Shown here: piece by piece, positions 1 through 5,323 of the stretch
Numbering within the stretch: position 1 is the stretch's first letter
Layout of the letters: the number at the start of each line of letters is the position of its first letter
Assembly (NCBI GenBank): GCA_026391115.1
Contig: JAPLER010000224.1
Span: 1 to 6,777 of the forward strand
DNA length: 6,777 bases
Direction of reading: 5' to 3'
Origin: Bacteroidota bacterium
GTDB taxonomy: Bacteria; Bacteroidota; Bacteroidia; Chitinophagales; Chitinophagaceae
Notes under the pieces: generated by a model
Told to the model about the DNA's origin: nothing
What the model saw: only the letters and a program-made list of their open reading frames with translations
Database searches by the model: none
Position numbers and translations under genes: made by a program

Positions 1-1145
1 ATATCTGTGTGGTCAAGTAATTTGCTAACGTGTTCTATTCTCATTCCATTATTTAAAGCGTTGGTTGCGAATGTGTGCCTTGACAAGTGAAACGATAAGT
101 TGAACTGTAAACCCATTTTTTTGCCATAGCTTCTTAAATAGAATGTTGAATTTTGATTGGCTTTGCTAATTACATTGAAATGATACTCTTCTGTTTTCTT
201 CTCAAAATCTTTATCATCAACAATAGGAAACACAAAATCATCTGGGCTGGCATTTGGTTTTATGTATTGATCTAAAATATTCAAAGCTGTTGCACCAATT
301 TTGAACTGGTGTACTCTGTTGGTTTTGCGAATGAGTTTTTTAATTCTGTGTTCTTCTTTATTGAAGTGTTTTACTTGCAAGGTTATCACATCGCTAAACC
401 TTAAGCCACCTGCATAAATTGAGAAAATAAACATATCCCTATATACTTTGCCTTTGCTGCTCTGATTGATTTCTAAATTACTTAATTGCTCAACTTGTTC
501 TTTGTTTAAAAACAATCTTTTACCCTTGTCTTTTTTGATTTTTACTTTGCTGAAAGGATATAAGGTTTCGGGAATTACATCTTCTCTTTGAGCATCTTTG
601 AAGATAATAGAAAGTATTTTTAGTGAGTAGTGTTGTGTGGTTGCACCATTCTTTGAAACATTACCCATATAAGCCACATAATCATTTAACGTGGTTACTG
701 TAATATCATCAAAATAAACATCCTTGCTGCCCAGGAATGTTTCAAACTTTTTTACATAATTAAAGTAGCTATCATAGGTACGATAAGAAACATTGCCTTT
801 TGTTTTTTCAATTCTTGCATAGGCATACTCAAAGAAGTTTGGTATTTCTTTTCCTTTGATGGCATCCTTCAATTTTTTGATAGATACCGATTTTCTTTTT
901 CGTTCAAGGTCTGCAACTTGCCCTTCTGCATCTGCTAACTTTTGCATTAAAGCTGCATTCATTCTGGCACTATTGGGATGGTTCTTTTTTACCCTTTGCT
1001 TTTCATCATCCCATTCGTTTTGCTTGAGCTTTACGCCAGCTGTGATAAATTTTGTTTTTCTATCTTTAATAACCCTGATGTATAAAGGGCTGTGACCTGT
1101 TGCATCTTCTTGGTGTGTACGAAGTACCAATTTAACTGAAGCCAT
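1..1145 (-). CDS. Tyrosine recombinase (Bacteroidetes-type phage integrase), 3' end beyond window
   Basis: The minus-strand frame is open from the ATG at 1145-1143 (MASVKLVLRT...) to the window edge, 381 codons without a stop. Order of parts: an N-terminal arm-type DNA-binding domain (about residues 1-90; LYIRVIKDRKTKFITAGVKL resembles Arm-DNA-bind_5), a SAM-like core-binding domain (about 100-205), and the catalytic domain (about 210-381). Catalytic residues seen are R249 in YAGGLRFSD, probable K274, H353 and R356 in HLSRHTFAT, and H379 in LLDHTD. The Tyr nucleophile should lie just past the edge, since the family is usually about 400 residues. There is no extra helix between the Arg and HxxR boxes as in IntI, so it is not a classical integron integrase. 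It is transcribed away from the cassette array and starts about 230 bp from the first site, the position intI normally holds. Inferred role: integration or excision of the cassettes, or of a larger island. The class is certain; the partner sites are not. Confidence 0.95.
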   Translation of the reverse strand, partial: MASVKLVLRTHQEDATGHSPLYIRVIKDRKTKFITAGVKLKQNEWDDEKQRVKKNHPNSARMNAALMQKLADAEGQVADLERKRKSVSIKKLKDAIKGKEIPNFFEYAYARIEKTKGNVSYRTYDSYFNYVKKFETFLGSKDVYFDDITVTTLNDYVAYMGNVSKNGATTQHYSLKILSIIFKDAQREDVIPETLYPFSKVKIKKDKGKRLFLNKEQVEQLSNLEINQSSKGKVYRDMFIFSIYAGGLRFSDVITLQVKHFNKEEHRIKKLIRKTNRVHQFKIGATALNILDQYIKPNASPDDFVFPIVDDKDFEKKTEEYHFNVISKANQNSTFYLRSYGKKMGLQFNLSFHLSRHTFATNALNNGMRIEHVSKLLDHTD

Positions 1146-1186
1146 AAAAGTTTTTTTTAATTGTTGTTGTACTATATTTACAAAGT

Positions 1187-1267
1187 GGTGCAAACCGATG
1201 AAAGTATTGTAAACACTACTATTTCAAAGGGGTGCAACTTGGTACAAAGGTACAACATTTGGTACAA
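1187..1267 (+). repeat. Five GGTRCAA direct repeats upstream of the recombinase
   Basis: GGTGCAA occurs at 1187-1193 and 1231-1237; GGTACAA occurs at 1241-1247, 1249-1255 and 1261-1267. An inverted match, TTGTAC, lies at 1167-1172. Four copies fall within 37 bp directly upstream of the recombinase gene. They could be arm-type binding sites for the N-terminal domain of the recombinase or an operator for its expression; the sequence alone does not decide. Confidence 0.6.
1245..1252 (-). promoter_or_regulatory. Possible Bacteroidetes -7 element for the recombinase gene
   Basis: On the minus strand the bases read TACCTTTG, an exact match to the Bacteroidetes -7 consensus TAnnTTTG. A TTTG lies upstream (minus strand 1271-1268), but with a 15-base spacer, shorter than the usual 19 or so. 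The element overlaps the GGTACAA repeats, so a protein binding those repeats would compete with polymerase. It would give a leader of roughly 90 nt. Weak call. Confidence 0.3.
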
Positions 1268-1303
1268 CAAATGAGTGTTTTAGTTACTTTTATTTGCTTT
1301 GAT

Positions 1304-1312
1304 TTATCCACA
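1304..1312 (+). other. Single DnaA-box sequence (TTATCCACA)
   Basis: TTATCCACA is a perfect match to the canonical DnaA box. No second box or AT-rich unwinding element arrangement is visible nearby, so this is not a replication origin. It may be chance in AT-rich DNA or a host-factor site in the recombinase-array intergenic region. Confidence 0.3.
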
Positions 1313-1370
1313 GAAAAAAATAAAAGTCAATATTAATAGGCATTACAGAGCATTTGGAAACATTGGATAA

Positions 1371-1584
1371 AATATAATAGATAACATTAGGTTTGGCATT
1401 ATTGGGGCTTGACGAATATTGTCTCAGCATTTGTTCTTTGTTGTGCTTTAGTTCGGGCTGGACGTTATAAATTTGGCTTATGAATAAAACATCAGCAATA
1501 TTGCAATCATTGGGCTTTAGTTATGGGCAGACGGAATACTAATTCCCCAACAAACGCCAAGCCTTTTTCGTTGGTAGCAATGTT
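1371..1584 (+). repeat. attC-like recombination site, copy 1
   Basis: First of four related sites. The fixed core runs from the C at 1385 (ATAAC) to the G at 1570 (CGTT), 186 bp. Nested inverted segments are GGTTTGGC (1390-1397) with GCCAAGCC (1556-1563, one T.G wobble) and TGGGG (1403-1407) with CCCCA (1545-1549). Inside are three GGGC(n1-2)GACG motifs (1405-1414, 1455-1464, 1525-1533) and a repeated GCTTTAGTT (1445-1453, 1514-1522). The outer right arm 1570-1584 pairs with 2738-2752 at the far end of the following module. The left arm (1371-1385) finds no partner upstream and lacks the C present at position 11 in the other copies, so the module it once closed seems lost or degenerate. Confidence 0.85.
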
Positions 1585-1628
1585 AATGAAACCTTAGTTG
1601 ATACGTTTATTTTTAAAACAAAAAAAAT

Positions 1629-2192
1629 ATGAATTATTATTACTCAAAAGATGGACAAACATTAGGTCCATTATCTGTAGAAGAGTTAATTAAAGTAATT
1701 GACAGAAATACTTTAGTTTGGAATGCAGATGGCTCTATGCAGAATTGGCAAGCAGCAAATAGTGTGTCAGAGTTGTCGGCATATTTCAACATTCCACCAC
1801 CACCACCTACTGCAAATGAAACTGCAAAAACAACTATTCCACCACCACCACTTACGACAAATGAAACTGCAAAAACAACTATTCAAGCACCACCCCAAAA
1901 AGGTAGCTCTAAAGTACTATTTCTTTTAGTCATAATTGGGATTGGTATAGCAAGCTATTTTTTTTATAATAAATCTCATCACGTTCAGTATGATGATGAT
2001 GGTGAGGCTTATTATAACTGTACAAATTGCGGAAAAAGCTTTTCTAAACGTGGTTGTACTTGGGGATACTTTGACAGTCAAAACAGTTGTGGTTGTGGTA
2101 ATTCAATTGGTGGTGGCGATGTGATGTCTAATCATTACTGTTCAAAAAAGTGCTGTATACAAGCTCACGATGGAGCTAAAGTAATTGAATGA
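1629..2192 (+). CDS. GYF_2-domain membrane protein with cysteine-rich C-terminus
   Basis: This 187-residue protein opens with a GYF_2 domain (about 1-52: MNYYYSKDGQTLGPL, then VWNADGSMQNWQAA), a fold family that usually binds proline-rich peptides. Next come two 15-residue proline-rich repeats (55-84), one transmembrane helix (about 95-112), and a tail rich in Cys: C131xxC134, C143, C154, C156, C171, C175, C176. That tail could bind zinc or form disulfides. There is no signal peptide, so the GYF_2 domain is probably cytoplasmic and the Cys-rich part outside, or the reverse. The ATG at 1629 follows an A-rich leader typical of Bacteroidota and starts 58 bp after the module boundary. A close relative of its N-terminus follows directly (2230). 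The precise function is not known; a protein-protein interaction role is inferred. Confidence 0.85.
   Translation: MNYYYSKDGQTLGPLSVEELIKVIDRNTLVWNADGSMQNWQAANSVSELSAYFNIPPPPPTANETAKTTIPPPPLTTNETAKTTIQAPPQKGSSKVLFLLVIIGIGIASYFFYNKSHHVQYDDDGEAYYNCTNCGKSFSKRGCTWGYFDSQNSCGCGNSIGGGDVMSNHYCSKKCCIQAHDGAKVIE
1791..1880 (+). repeat. Two tandem 45-bp in-frame repeats (proline-rich)
   Basis: Units 1791-1835 and 1836-1880 each encode IPPPP(P/L)T(A/T)NETAKTT. They differ at a few bases, and a partial third unit (ATTCAAGCACCACCC) follows. They form a flexible proline-rich linker between the GYF_2 domain and the membrane helix. Since GYF domains bind proline-rich peptides, self-binding or binding by the neighbouring paralog is conceivable. 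Confidence 0.9.
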
Positions 2193-2229
2193 TTATAACA
2201 TTAATTGTGAGATTTTAAATGTAAATGAT

Positions 2230-2652
2230 ATGCAATATTATTATGCAAAAAATGGACAAACGTTAGGTCCATTAGCAATTAAAGAATTGGTTAAATTTAT
2301 TGATAGAGATACAATGATTTGGTGCATTACAGGTAGTAATCAAGAATGGAAACCTGCTAAAGACATCCCAGAAATAAACATTGCATTGATACCACTACCA
2401 CCTTTAAATGTACAAAAGAATAATCCACCACCACTACCAAGTGTAATCCAAAGTTATTCTTTTCCACCACCATTGAATACAACAACTAATAGTTTGCCTA
2501 ATTCTAATGTTAATTTATACATCGAAAGTGAAAAGAAAAATAAAGTAGACAATTTTCAAGCAGCTACATCGGGTGCTTCCAACATCAGCAAAACTTTTTT
2601 TTATGTTGTCTTTGGCATCATTGGGATATTAATTATCCGAGCTTGCCATTAA
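2230..2652 (+). CDS. GYF_2-domain protein with C-terminal membrane anchor (paralog of upstream gene)
   Basis: A 140-residue protein. MQYYYAKNGQTLGPLAIKEL mirrors the start of the preceding protein (MNYYYSKDGQTLGPLSVEEL), so the GYF_2 domain covers about 1-50. A proline-containing linker follows (53-90, with PPPLP and PPPL runs), then a polar stretch and a C-terminal hydrophobic helix (about 121-136) ending five residues before the stop (tail-anchored layout). It lacks the Cys-rich tail of its neighbour. I chose the ATG at 2230 because it aligns with the paralog's start; the frame also has a TTG at 2185 overlapping the previous stop, which would add 15 residues with no match. The two genes are 37 bp apart and probably co-transcribed. 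Likely arose by duplication; function unknown. Confidence 0.8.
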   Translation: MQYYYAKNGQTLGPLAIKELVKFIDRDTMIWCITGSNQEWKPAKDIPEINIALIPLPPLNVQKNNPPPLPSVIQSYSFPPPLNTTTNSLPNSNVNLYIESEKKNKVDNFQAATSGASNISKTFFYVVFGIIGILIIRACH

Positions 2653-2737
2653 ATTCTTTTATTTACCGTTGTGTAATAGCATCAACATCAACAGCAGTAA
2701 TTCTATTATCCAATGCTATAGAACGACAGAGTAGAGA

Positions 2738-2950
2738 AACACTGCTACCAACATTAGGTTTGGCATTATTGGGGCTTGACGAATATTGCCTCAACATTTG
2801 TTCTTTATTGTACTTCAGTTCGGGCAGGACGTTATAAATTTGGCTTATGAATAATACATCAGCAATATTGCAATTATTGAGCTTCGGTTATGGGCAGACG
2901 GAACGCTAATTCCCCAACAACGCCAAGCCTTTTTCGTTATATGCCATTCT
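2738..2950 (+). repeat. attC-like recombination site, copy 2
   Basis: The core from C2752 to G2936 is 185 bp and is nearly the same as copies 1 and 3, with scattered substitutions and one base fewer in the CAACAACGCC stretch. It keeps GGTTTGGC/GCCAAGCC, GGGG/CCCC, the three GGGC(n)GACG motifs and the central CAATATTG. The left arm 2738-2752 pairs with 1570-1584 (module 1); the right arm 2936-2950 pairs with 4435-4449 (module 2). So each arm matches a different neighbour, as expected at an in-array boundary. Confidence 0.9.
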
Positions 2951-2979
2951 ACAGAACGGGTAACTAAGATAAAAAAGAG

Positions 2980-2987
2980 TATCTTTG
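2980..2987 (+). promoter_or_regulatory. Possible Bacteroidetes -7 element (TATCTTTG) for the methyltransferase gene
   Basis: TATCTTTG matches TAnnTTTG exactly and lies 22 bp before the ATG at 3010, in the short leader between the module boundary and the gene. No TTTG is seen at the expected -33 spacing, so the call rests on the -7 element alone. If real, the module carries its own promoter and does not depend on one near the recombinase. Confidence 0.4.
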
Positions 2988-3009
2988 AAAAAAAATTAAT
3001 AATAAATAA

Positions 3010-3861
3010 ATGAGTATAAAATACGAAACAGCAGAGGATGTATTGAATATGCTTGAAGAACCAAATTTTGATGCCAGAAGAGAGTATTTTAGACATAAAA
3101 ACACACTTTTATTTCACGGAGATATACTAAATAATCAATTATTTGACAAAGAATTCATTGATTTGATAGTCACTTCGCCACCATATAATGTAGGAATAGA
3201 TTATAATTCAAACAATGATGAACTAAGTTACGAGCAATATCTTGAATTTTCCGAGAAGTGGATGCAAAATTGCTTTAATTGGAGTAAAACTCAAGCAAGG
3301 TTTTGTTTAAATATTCCACTAGATAAAAATAAAGGTGGACATAGGTCAGTTGGGGCAGATTTGACAAAAATTGCTCAGAAAGTAGGTTGGAAATATAAAA
3401 CTACAATAATTTGGAATGAAGGTAATATTTCTAGAAGAACTGCTTGGGGTTCTTGGAAATCAGCTTCTTCGCCTGTTGTGATTGCACCTGTAGAACTTAT
3501 TGTGGTACTCTTTAAAGATGAATGGAAGAAAACAAATGGTTCTAAAATTTCAGATGTTACAGGTGATGAGTTTAAAGACTGGACACAAGGAGTATGGGTT
3601 TTTAATGGGGAAAGTAAAAAACGAATAGGACACCCTGCACCTTTCCCAAAGGAACTACCATACAGGTGTATAAAATTGTTTAGCTATCAAAATGATTTAA
3701 TATTTGATCCATTTGTTGGTAGTGGTACAACACTTTTAGTAGCTCAAAATTTAGATAGAAAGGCAATTGGTACTGACATAGATTGCACATACTGCGAATT
3801 AGCAAAAAATAGAATTTTACAAGAAACTGGTTCAATAATTTTTTCAGAAAATGGCAAATAA
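3010..3861 (+). CDS. Site-specific DNA methyltransferase (beta class, N4-cytosine or N6-adenine)
   Basis: The 283-residue protein transfers a methyl group from S-adenosylmethionine to an exocyclic amino group of a base. Motif IV is TSPPYN (55-60), followed by VGIDY. Motif X-like HPAPFP (208-213) precedes motif I, DPFVGSGTT (233-241), and AIGTDID (252-258). The order IV before I defines the beta class. SPPY is most often seen in N4-cytosine enzymes (DPPY in N6-adenine enzymes), so N4mC is slightly favoured. The length is normal and all core motifs are intact. The target-recognition region lies between about residues 65 and 200 and its specificity cannot be read. The stop overlaps the start of the HNH gene by 11 bp, which implies co-transcription, with the modifying enzyme made first, as is sensible for a restriction-modification pair. 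Confidence 0.93.
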   Translation: MSIKYETAEDVLNMLEEPNFDARREYFRHKNTLLFHGDILNNQLFDKEFIDLIVTSPPYNVGIDYNSNNDELSYEQYLEFSEKWMQNCFNWSKTQARFCLNIPLDKNKGGHRSVGADLTKIAQKVGWKYKTTIIWNEGNISRRTAWGSWKSASSPVVIAPVELIVVLFKDEWKKTNGSKISDVTGDEFKDWTQGVWVFNGESKKRIGHPAPFPKELPYRCIKLFSYQNDLIFDPFVGSGTTLLVAQNLDRKAIGTDIDCTYCELAKNRILQETGSIIFSENGK

Positions 3862-4435
3862 TATTTCACAGTTAGAACTAATTAAAGAGTTTTATTTAAA
3901 AAATCCGTTAAGAGACATTCCTCACAAAGAAGTAGTAGAATGGCTATTAAAAGAGTATAAAGAAAGGACAGGACAAGTTTTTGCTGACCCCGACAGAGGA
4001 ATTCGTTCATTGTCACAGAAAGGATTTTTAATTAAAGTCGCGAAAGGTGTATATAGATATGACCCTGATTACGAACATAATCGAATGCTAGAAGACTTTA
4101 CACCAGCTCAAAAAAAAGAAATATTAGAAAGAGATGGTTATAAATGTGTAATTTGTGGTAGAGGCAGACAAGACGGTATAGAATTACATATTGACCACAT
4201 TAAAGCTAAAGATTTTGGAGGTGAAGCAACAATAGAAAATGGGCAGACACTATGTGCTCAACATAATTTTTTAAAGAAAAACTTTAAGCAGACCGAAACT
4301 GGAAAGAAAATGTTTATTCGCCTTTACGAATTAGCAAAAATCCAAGAAGACATAATTCTTCAAACATTTTGTGCAGAAATTTTAGAAGTCTTTGAAAAGA
4401 ACAATATAAATGGCCACATTGAATGGAAGAAATAA
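3851..4435 (+). CDS. HNH endonuclease, probable restriction enzyme partner
   Basis: The 194-residue protein has an N-terminal winged-helix-like segment (about 5-72: RDIPHKEVVEWLLKEY ... IRSLSQKGFLIKVAKGVYRY) and an HNH nuclease domain (about 82-145). Visible in the latter are a zinc ligand pair C99xxC102, the HIDH core (H113, D115, H116), N130, and the second pair C135xxH138 with N139. H116 is the likely general base. HNH/beta-beta-alpha-metal nucleases are one of the known classes of type II restriction enzymes, and the tight overlap with a methyltransferase makes that role likely. The alternative is another methylation-sensitive or modification-dependent HNH enzyme. It ends one base before the recombination site, so the pair fills the module. 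Restriction-modification pairs can resist loss, which would help stabilise an array. Confidence 0.88.
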   Translation: MANNISQLELIKEFYLKNPLRDIPHKEVVEWLLKEYKERTGQVFADPDRGIRSLSQKGFLIKVAKGVYRYDPDYEHNRMLEDFTPAQKKEILERDGYKCVICGRGRQDGIELHIDHIKAKDFGGEATIENGQTLCAQHNFLKKNFKQTETGKKMFIRLYELAKIQEDIILQTFCAEILEVFEKNNINGHIEWKK

Positions 4436-4648
4436 GAACGGCATATAACATTAGGTTTGGCATTATTGGGGCAGACGAATATTGCCTCAGCATTTGTTTA
4501 TTTATTGAGCTTCAGTTCGGGCTTGACGTTATAAATTTGGCTTATGAATAAAACATCAGCAATATTGCAATCATTGGGCTTTGGTTATGGGCAGACGGAA
4601 TGCTAATTCCCCAACAAACGCCAAGCCTTTTTCGTTATCGGCAACCCT
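4435..4648 (+). repeat. attC-like recombination site, copy 3
   Basis: The core from C4449 to G4634 is 186 bp, close to copies 1 and 2. The first internal motif reads GGGCAGACG here, and a compensating one-base gain later in the site keeps the length constant. The left arm 4435-4449 pairs with 2936-2950; the right arm 4634-4648 pairs with 6478-6492. The L-like inverted segments GGTTTGGC and GCCAAGCC are unchanged. Confidence 0.9.
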
Positions 4649-4670
4649 AACAGACCACACTAAAAACAAG

Positions 4671-5258
4671 ATGACAACTAAATATTTTGACAAATTATTA
4701 GCAGAAATTTCAAAAACGGGCAAGCCAAATATTGAAGACAGTGAAAATATTAGCAAATTTTTTATCCCAGTTAATTCGACACGAAATTCCATTTTAGAAG
4801 AACAGGACAAAATTCCAAAATTCCTTTTTTTTATAAATTCAGGTTTTATGCGACTGTTTTACTATGACGACAATGGAGAAGAACAAACAACTTTTTTATG
4901 TTCACAAACAGGTTTCATAGCCTCATTTTCATCGCTAATTAATCAAACAAAAGCCACAGAAAATGTAGAATGTATAACAGATTGTGAGTTATTAAAAATT
5001 TCTTACGTTGATGCAAAACAACTTGTAGAAAAAAGCGAAATTTTCAAAAACTTTTTTTTAGTAATGTTTGAAAAATCTATATCGTCAGCAACATTAAGAG
5101 CTAATGATTTAGCATTATTAAATGCAGAGCAACGCTACCAGAAAATGATAGACCAACAACCACATTTTATTCAAAATATTCCACTTCAATACATAGCTTC
5201 CTATTTAGGGATAAAACCACAAAGCTTGAGTAGAATTAGAAAACAATTCATTAAGTAA
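4671..5258 (+). CDS. Crp/Fnr-family transcriptional regulator
   Basis: A 195-residue protein. Residues about 48-112 form a cyclic-nucleotide-binding-like beta-roll (FLFFINSGFMRLFYYDDNGEE...), followed by a dimerisation helix (about 115-148) and a compact helix-turn-helix at the C-terminus (IPLQYIASYLGIKPQSLSRI, 170-189). The family binds DNA as a dimer and responds to a small ligand or redox state. The Bacteroidota short form usually lacks the cAMP-binding RGE signature, and it is absent here, so the ligand is unknown. No Fnr-type Cys cluster is present. I chose the ATG at 4671: upstream in-frame ATGs (4581, 4587) lie inside the recombination site and would translate it. It sits 36 bp after the module boundary and 65 bp before the desaturase-family gene, which it may regulate (inference). 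Confidence 0.9.
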   Translation: MTTKYFDKLLAEISKTGKPNIEDSENISKFFIPVNSTRNSILEEQDKIPKFLFFINSGFMRLFYYDDNGEEQTTFLCSQTGFIASFSSLINQTKATENVECITDCELLKISYVDAKQLVEKSEIFKNFFLVMFEKSISSATLRANDLALLNAEQRYQKMIDQQPHFIQNIPLQYIASYLGIKPQSLSRIRKQFIK

Positions 5259-5272
5259 CATTTGTGAAGTAG

Positions 5273-5307
5273 AATGAAATTTTGATTTTAGACTTTTGCA
5301 TTTCATT
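5273..5307. promoter_or_regulatory. Small inverted repeat between regulator and desaturase-family gene
   Basis: AATGAAAT (5273-5280) and ATTTCATT (5300-5307) are perfect 8-bp inverted repeats separated by 19 bp, placed between the two genes of module 3 and 17 bp before the second ATG. They could be a weak attenuator hairpin or an operator. The spacing is wider than a usual Crp/Fnr dyad, and AT-only arms arise easily by chance. Confidence 0.25.
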
Positions 5308-5323
5308 TAATAATAATCATAAA

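Larger units (their letters stand above)
1146..1370. other. Divergent gene-free region between recombinase and cassette array
   Basis: No convincing gene is present. The region holds five GGTRCAA repeats, a single TTATCCACA and AT-rich sequence, and it must carry the recombinase promoter. In a classical integron this interval would hold attI and the cassette promoter. I searched it by eye for a partner of the left arm of the first site (expected form GTTATCTATT) and found none, so no attI can be assigned. Confidence 0.6.
1571..2936 (+). mobile_element. Cassette-like module 1 (two GYF_2 genes plus site copy 2)
   Basis: A 1366-bp module from the T after G1570 to G2936. GTTGGTAGCAATGTT (1570-1584) is the inverted complement of AACACTGCTACCAAC (2738-2752) at 14 of 15 positions. 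The only mismatch is A1580 opposite C2742. If the module is closed into a circle, these two stretches become the two outer arms of one site, as in an integron cassette. Contents are two short related membrane-anchored genes in array orientation and the closing site. Confidence 0.8.
2937..4634 (+). mobile_element. Cassette-like module 2 (restriction-modification pair plus site copy 3)
   Basis: A 1698-bp module. GTTATATGCCATTCT (2936-2950) is the inverted complement of AGAACGGCATATAAC (4435-4449) at 14 of 15 positions, again with a single A.C mismatch at position 11 (A2946 opposite C4439). It carries a methyltransferase and an HNH nuclease in array orientation. The nuclease stop codon (4433-4435) touches the first base of the site, so the module is compact. 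Confidence 0.82.

Noticed and set aside
856..1095. Plus-strand frame opposite the recombinase gene
   Set aside because: It is the antisense shadow of a well-supported minus-strand coding region.
1271..1336. A 21-residue plus-strand open frame (MSVLVTFICFDLSTEKNKSQY)
   Set aside because: Too short, with no convincing promoter or family; it could be a leader peptide but nothing supports it.
1556..1568. GCCAAGCC followed by TTTTT as a rho-independent terminator
   Set aside because: The matching arm GGTTTGGC lies about 160 bp away, so no local hairpin precedes the T run; the sequence is explained as the end of the recombination site.
2643..2837. Small plus-strand frame running from the end of the second GYF_2 gene into site copy 2
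   Set aside because: It translates through the recombination site and has no protein-like features.
4581..4670. N-terminal extension of the Crp/Fnr gene from the ATG at 4581
   Set aside because: These 30 codons translate the recombination site itself, which also occurs at three other places next to unrelated genes; the family alignment starts around MTTKYFDKLL at 4671.
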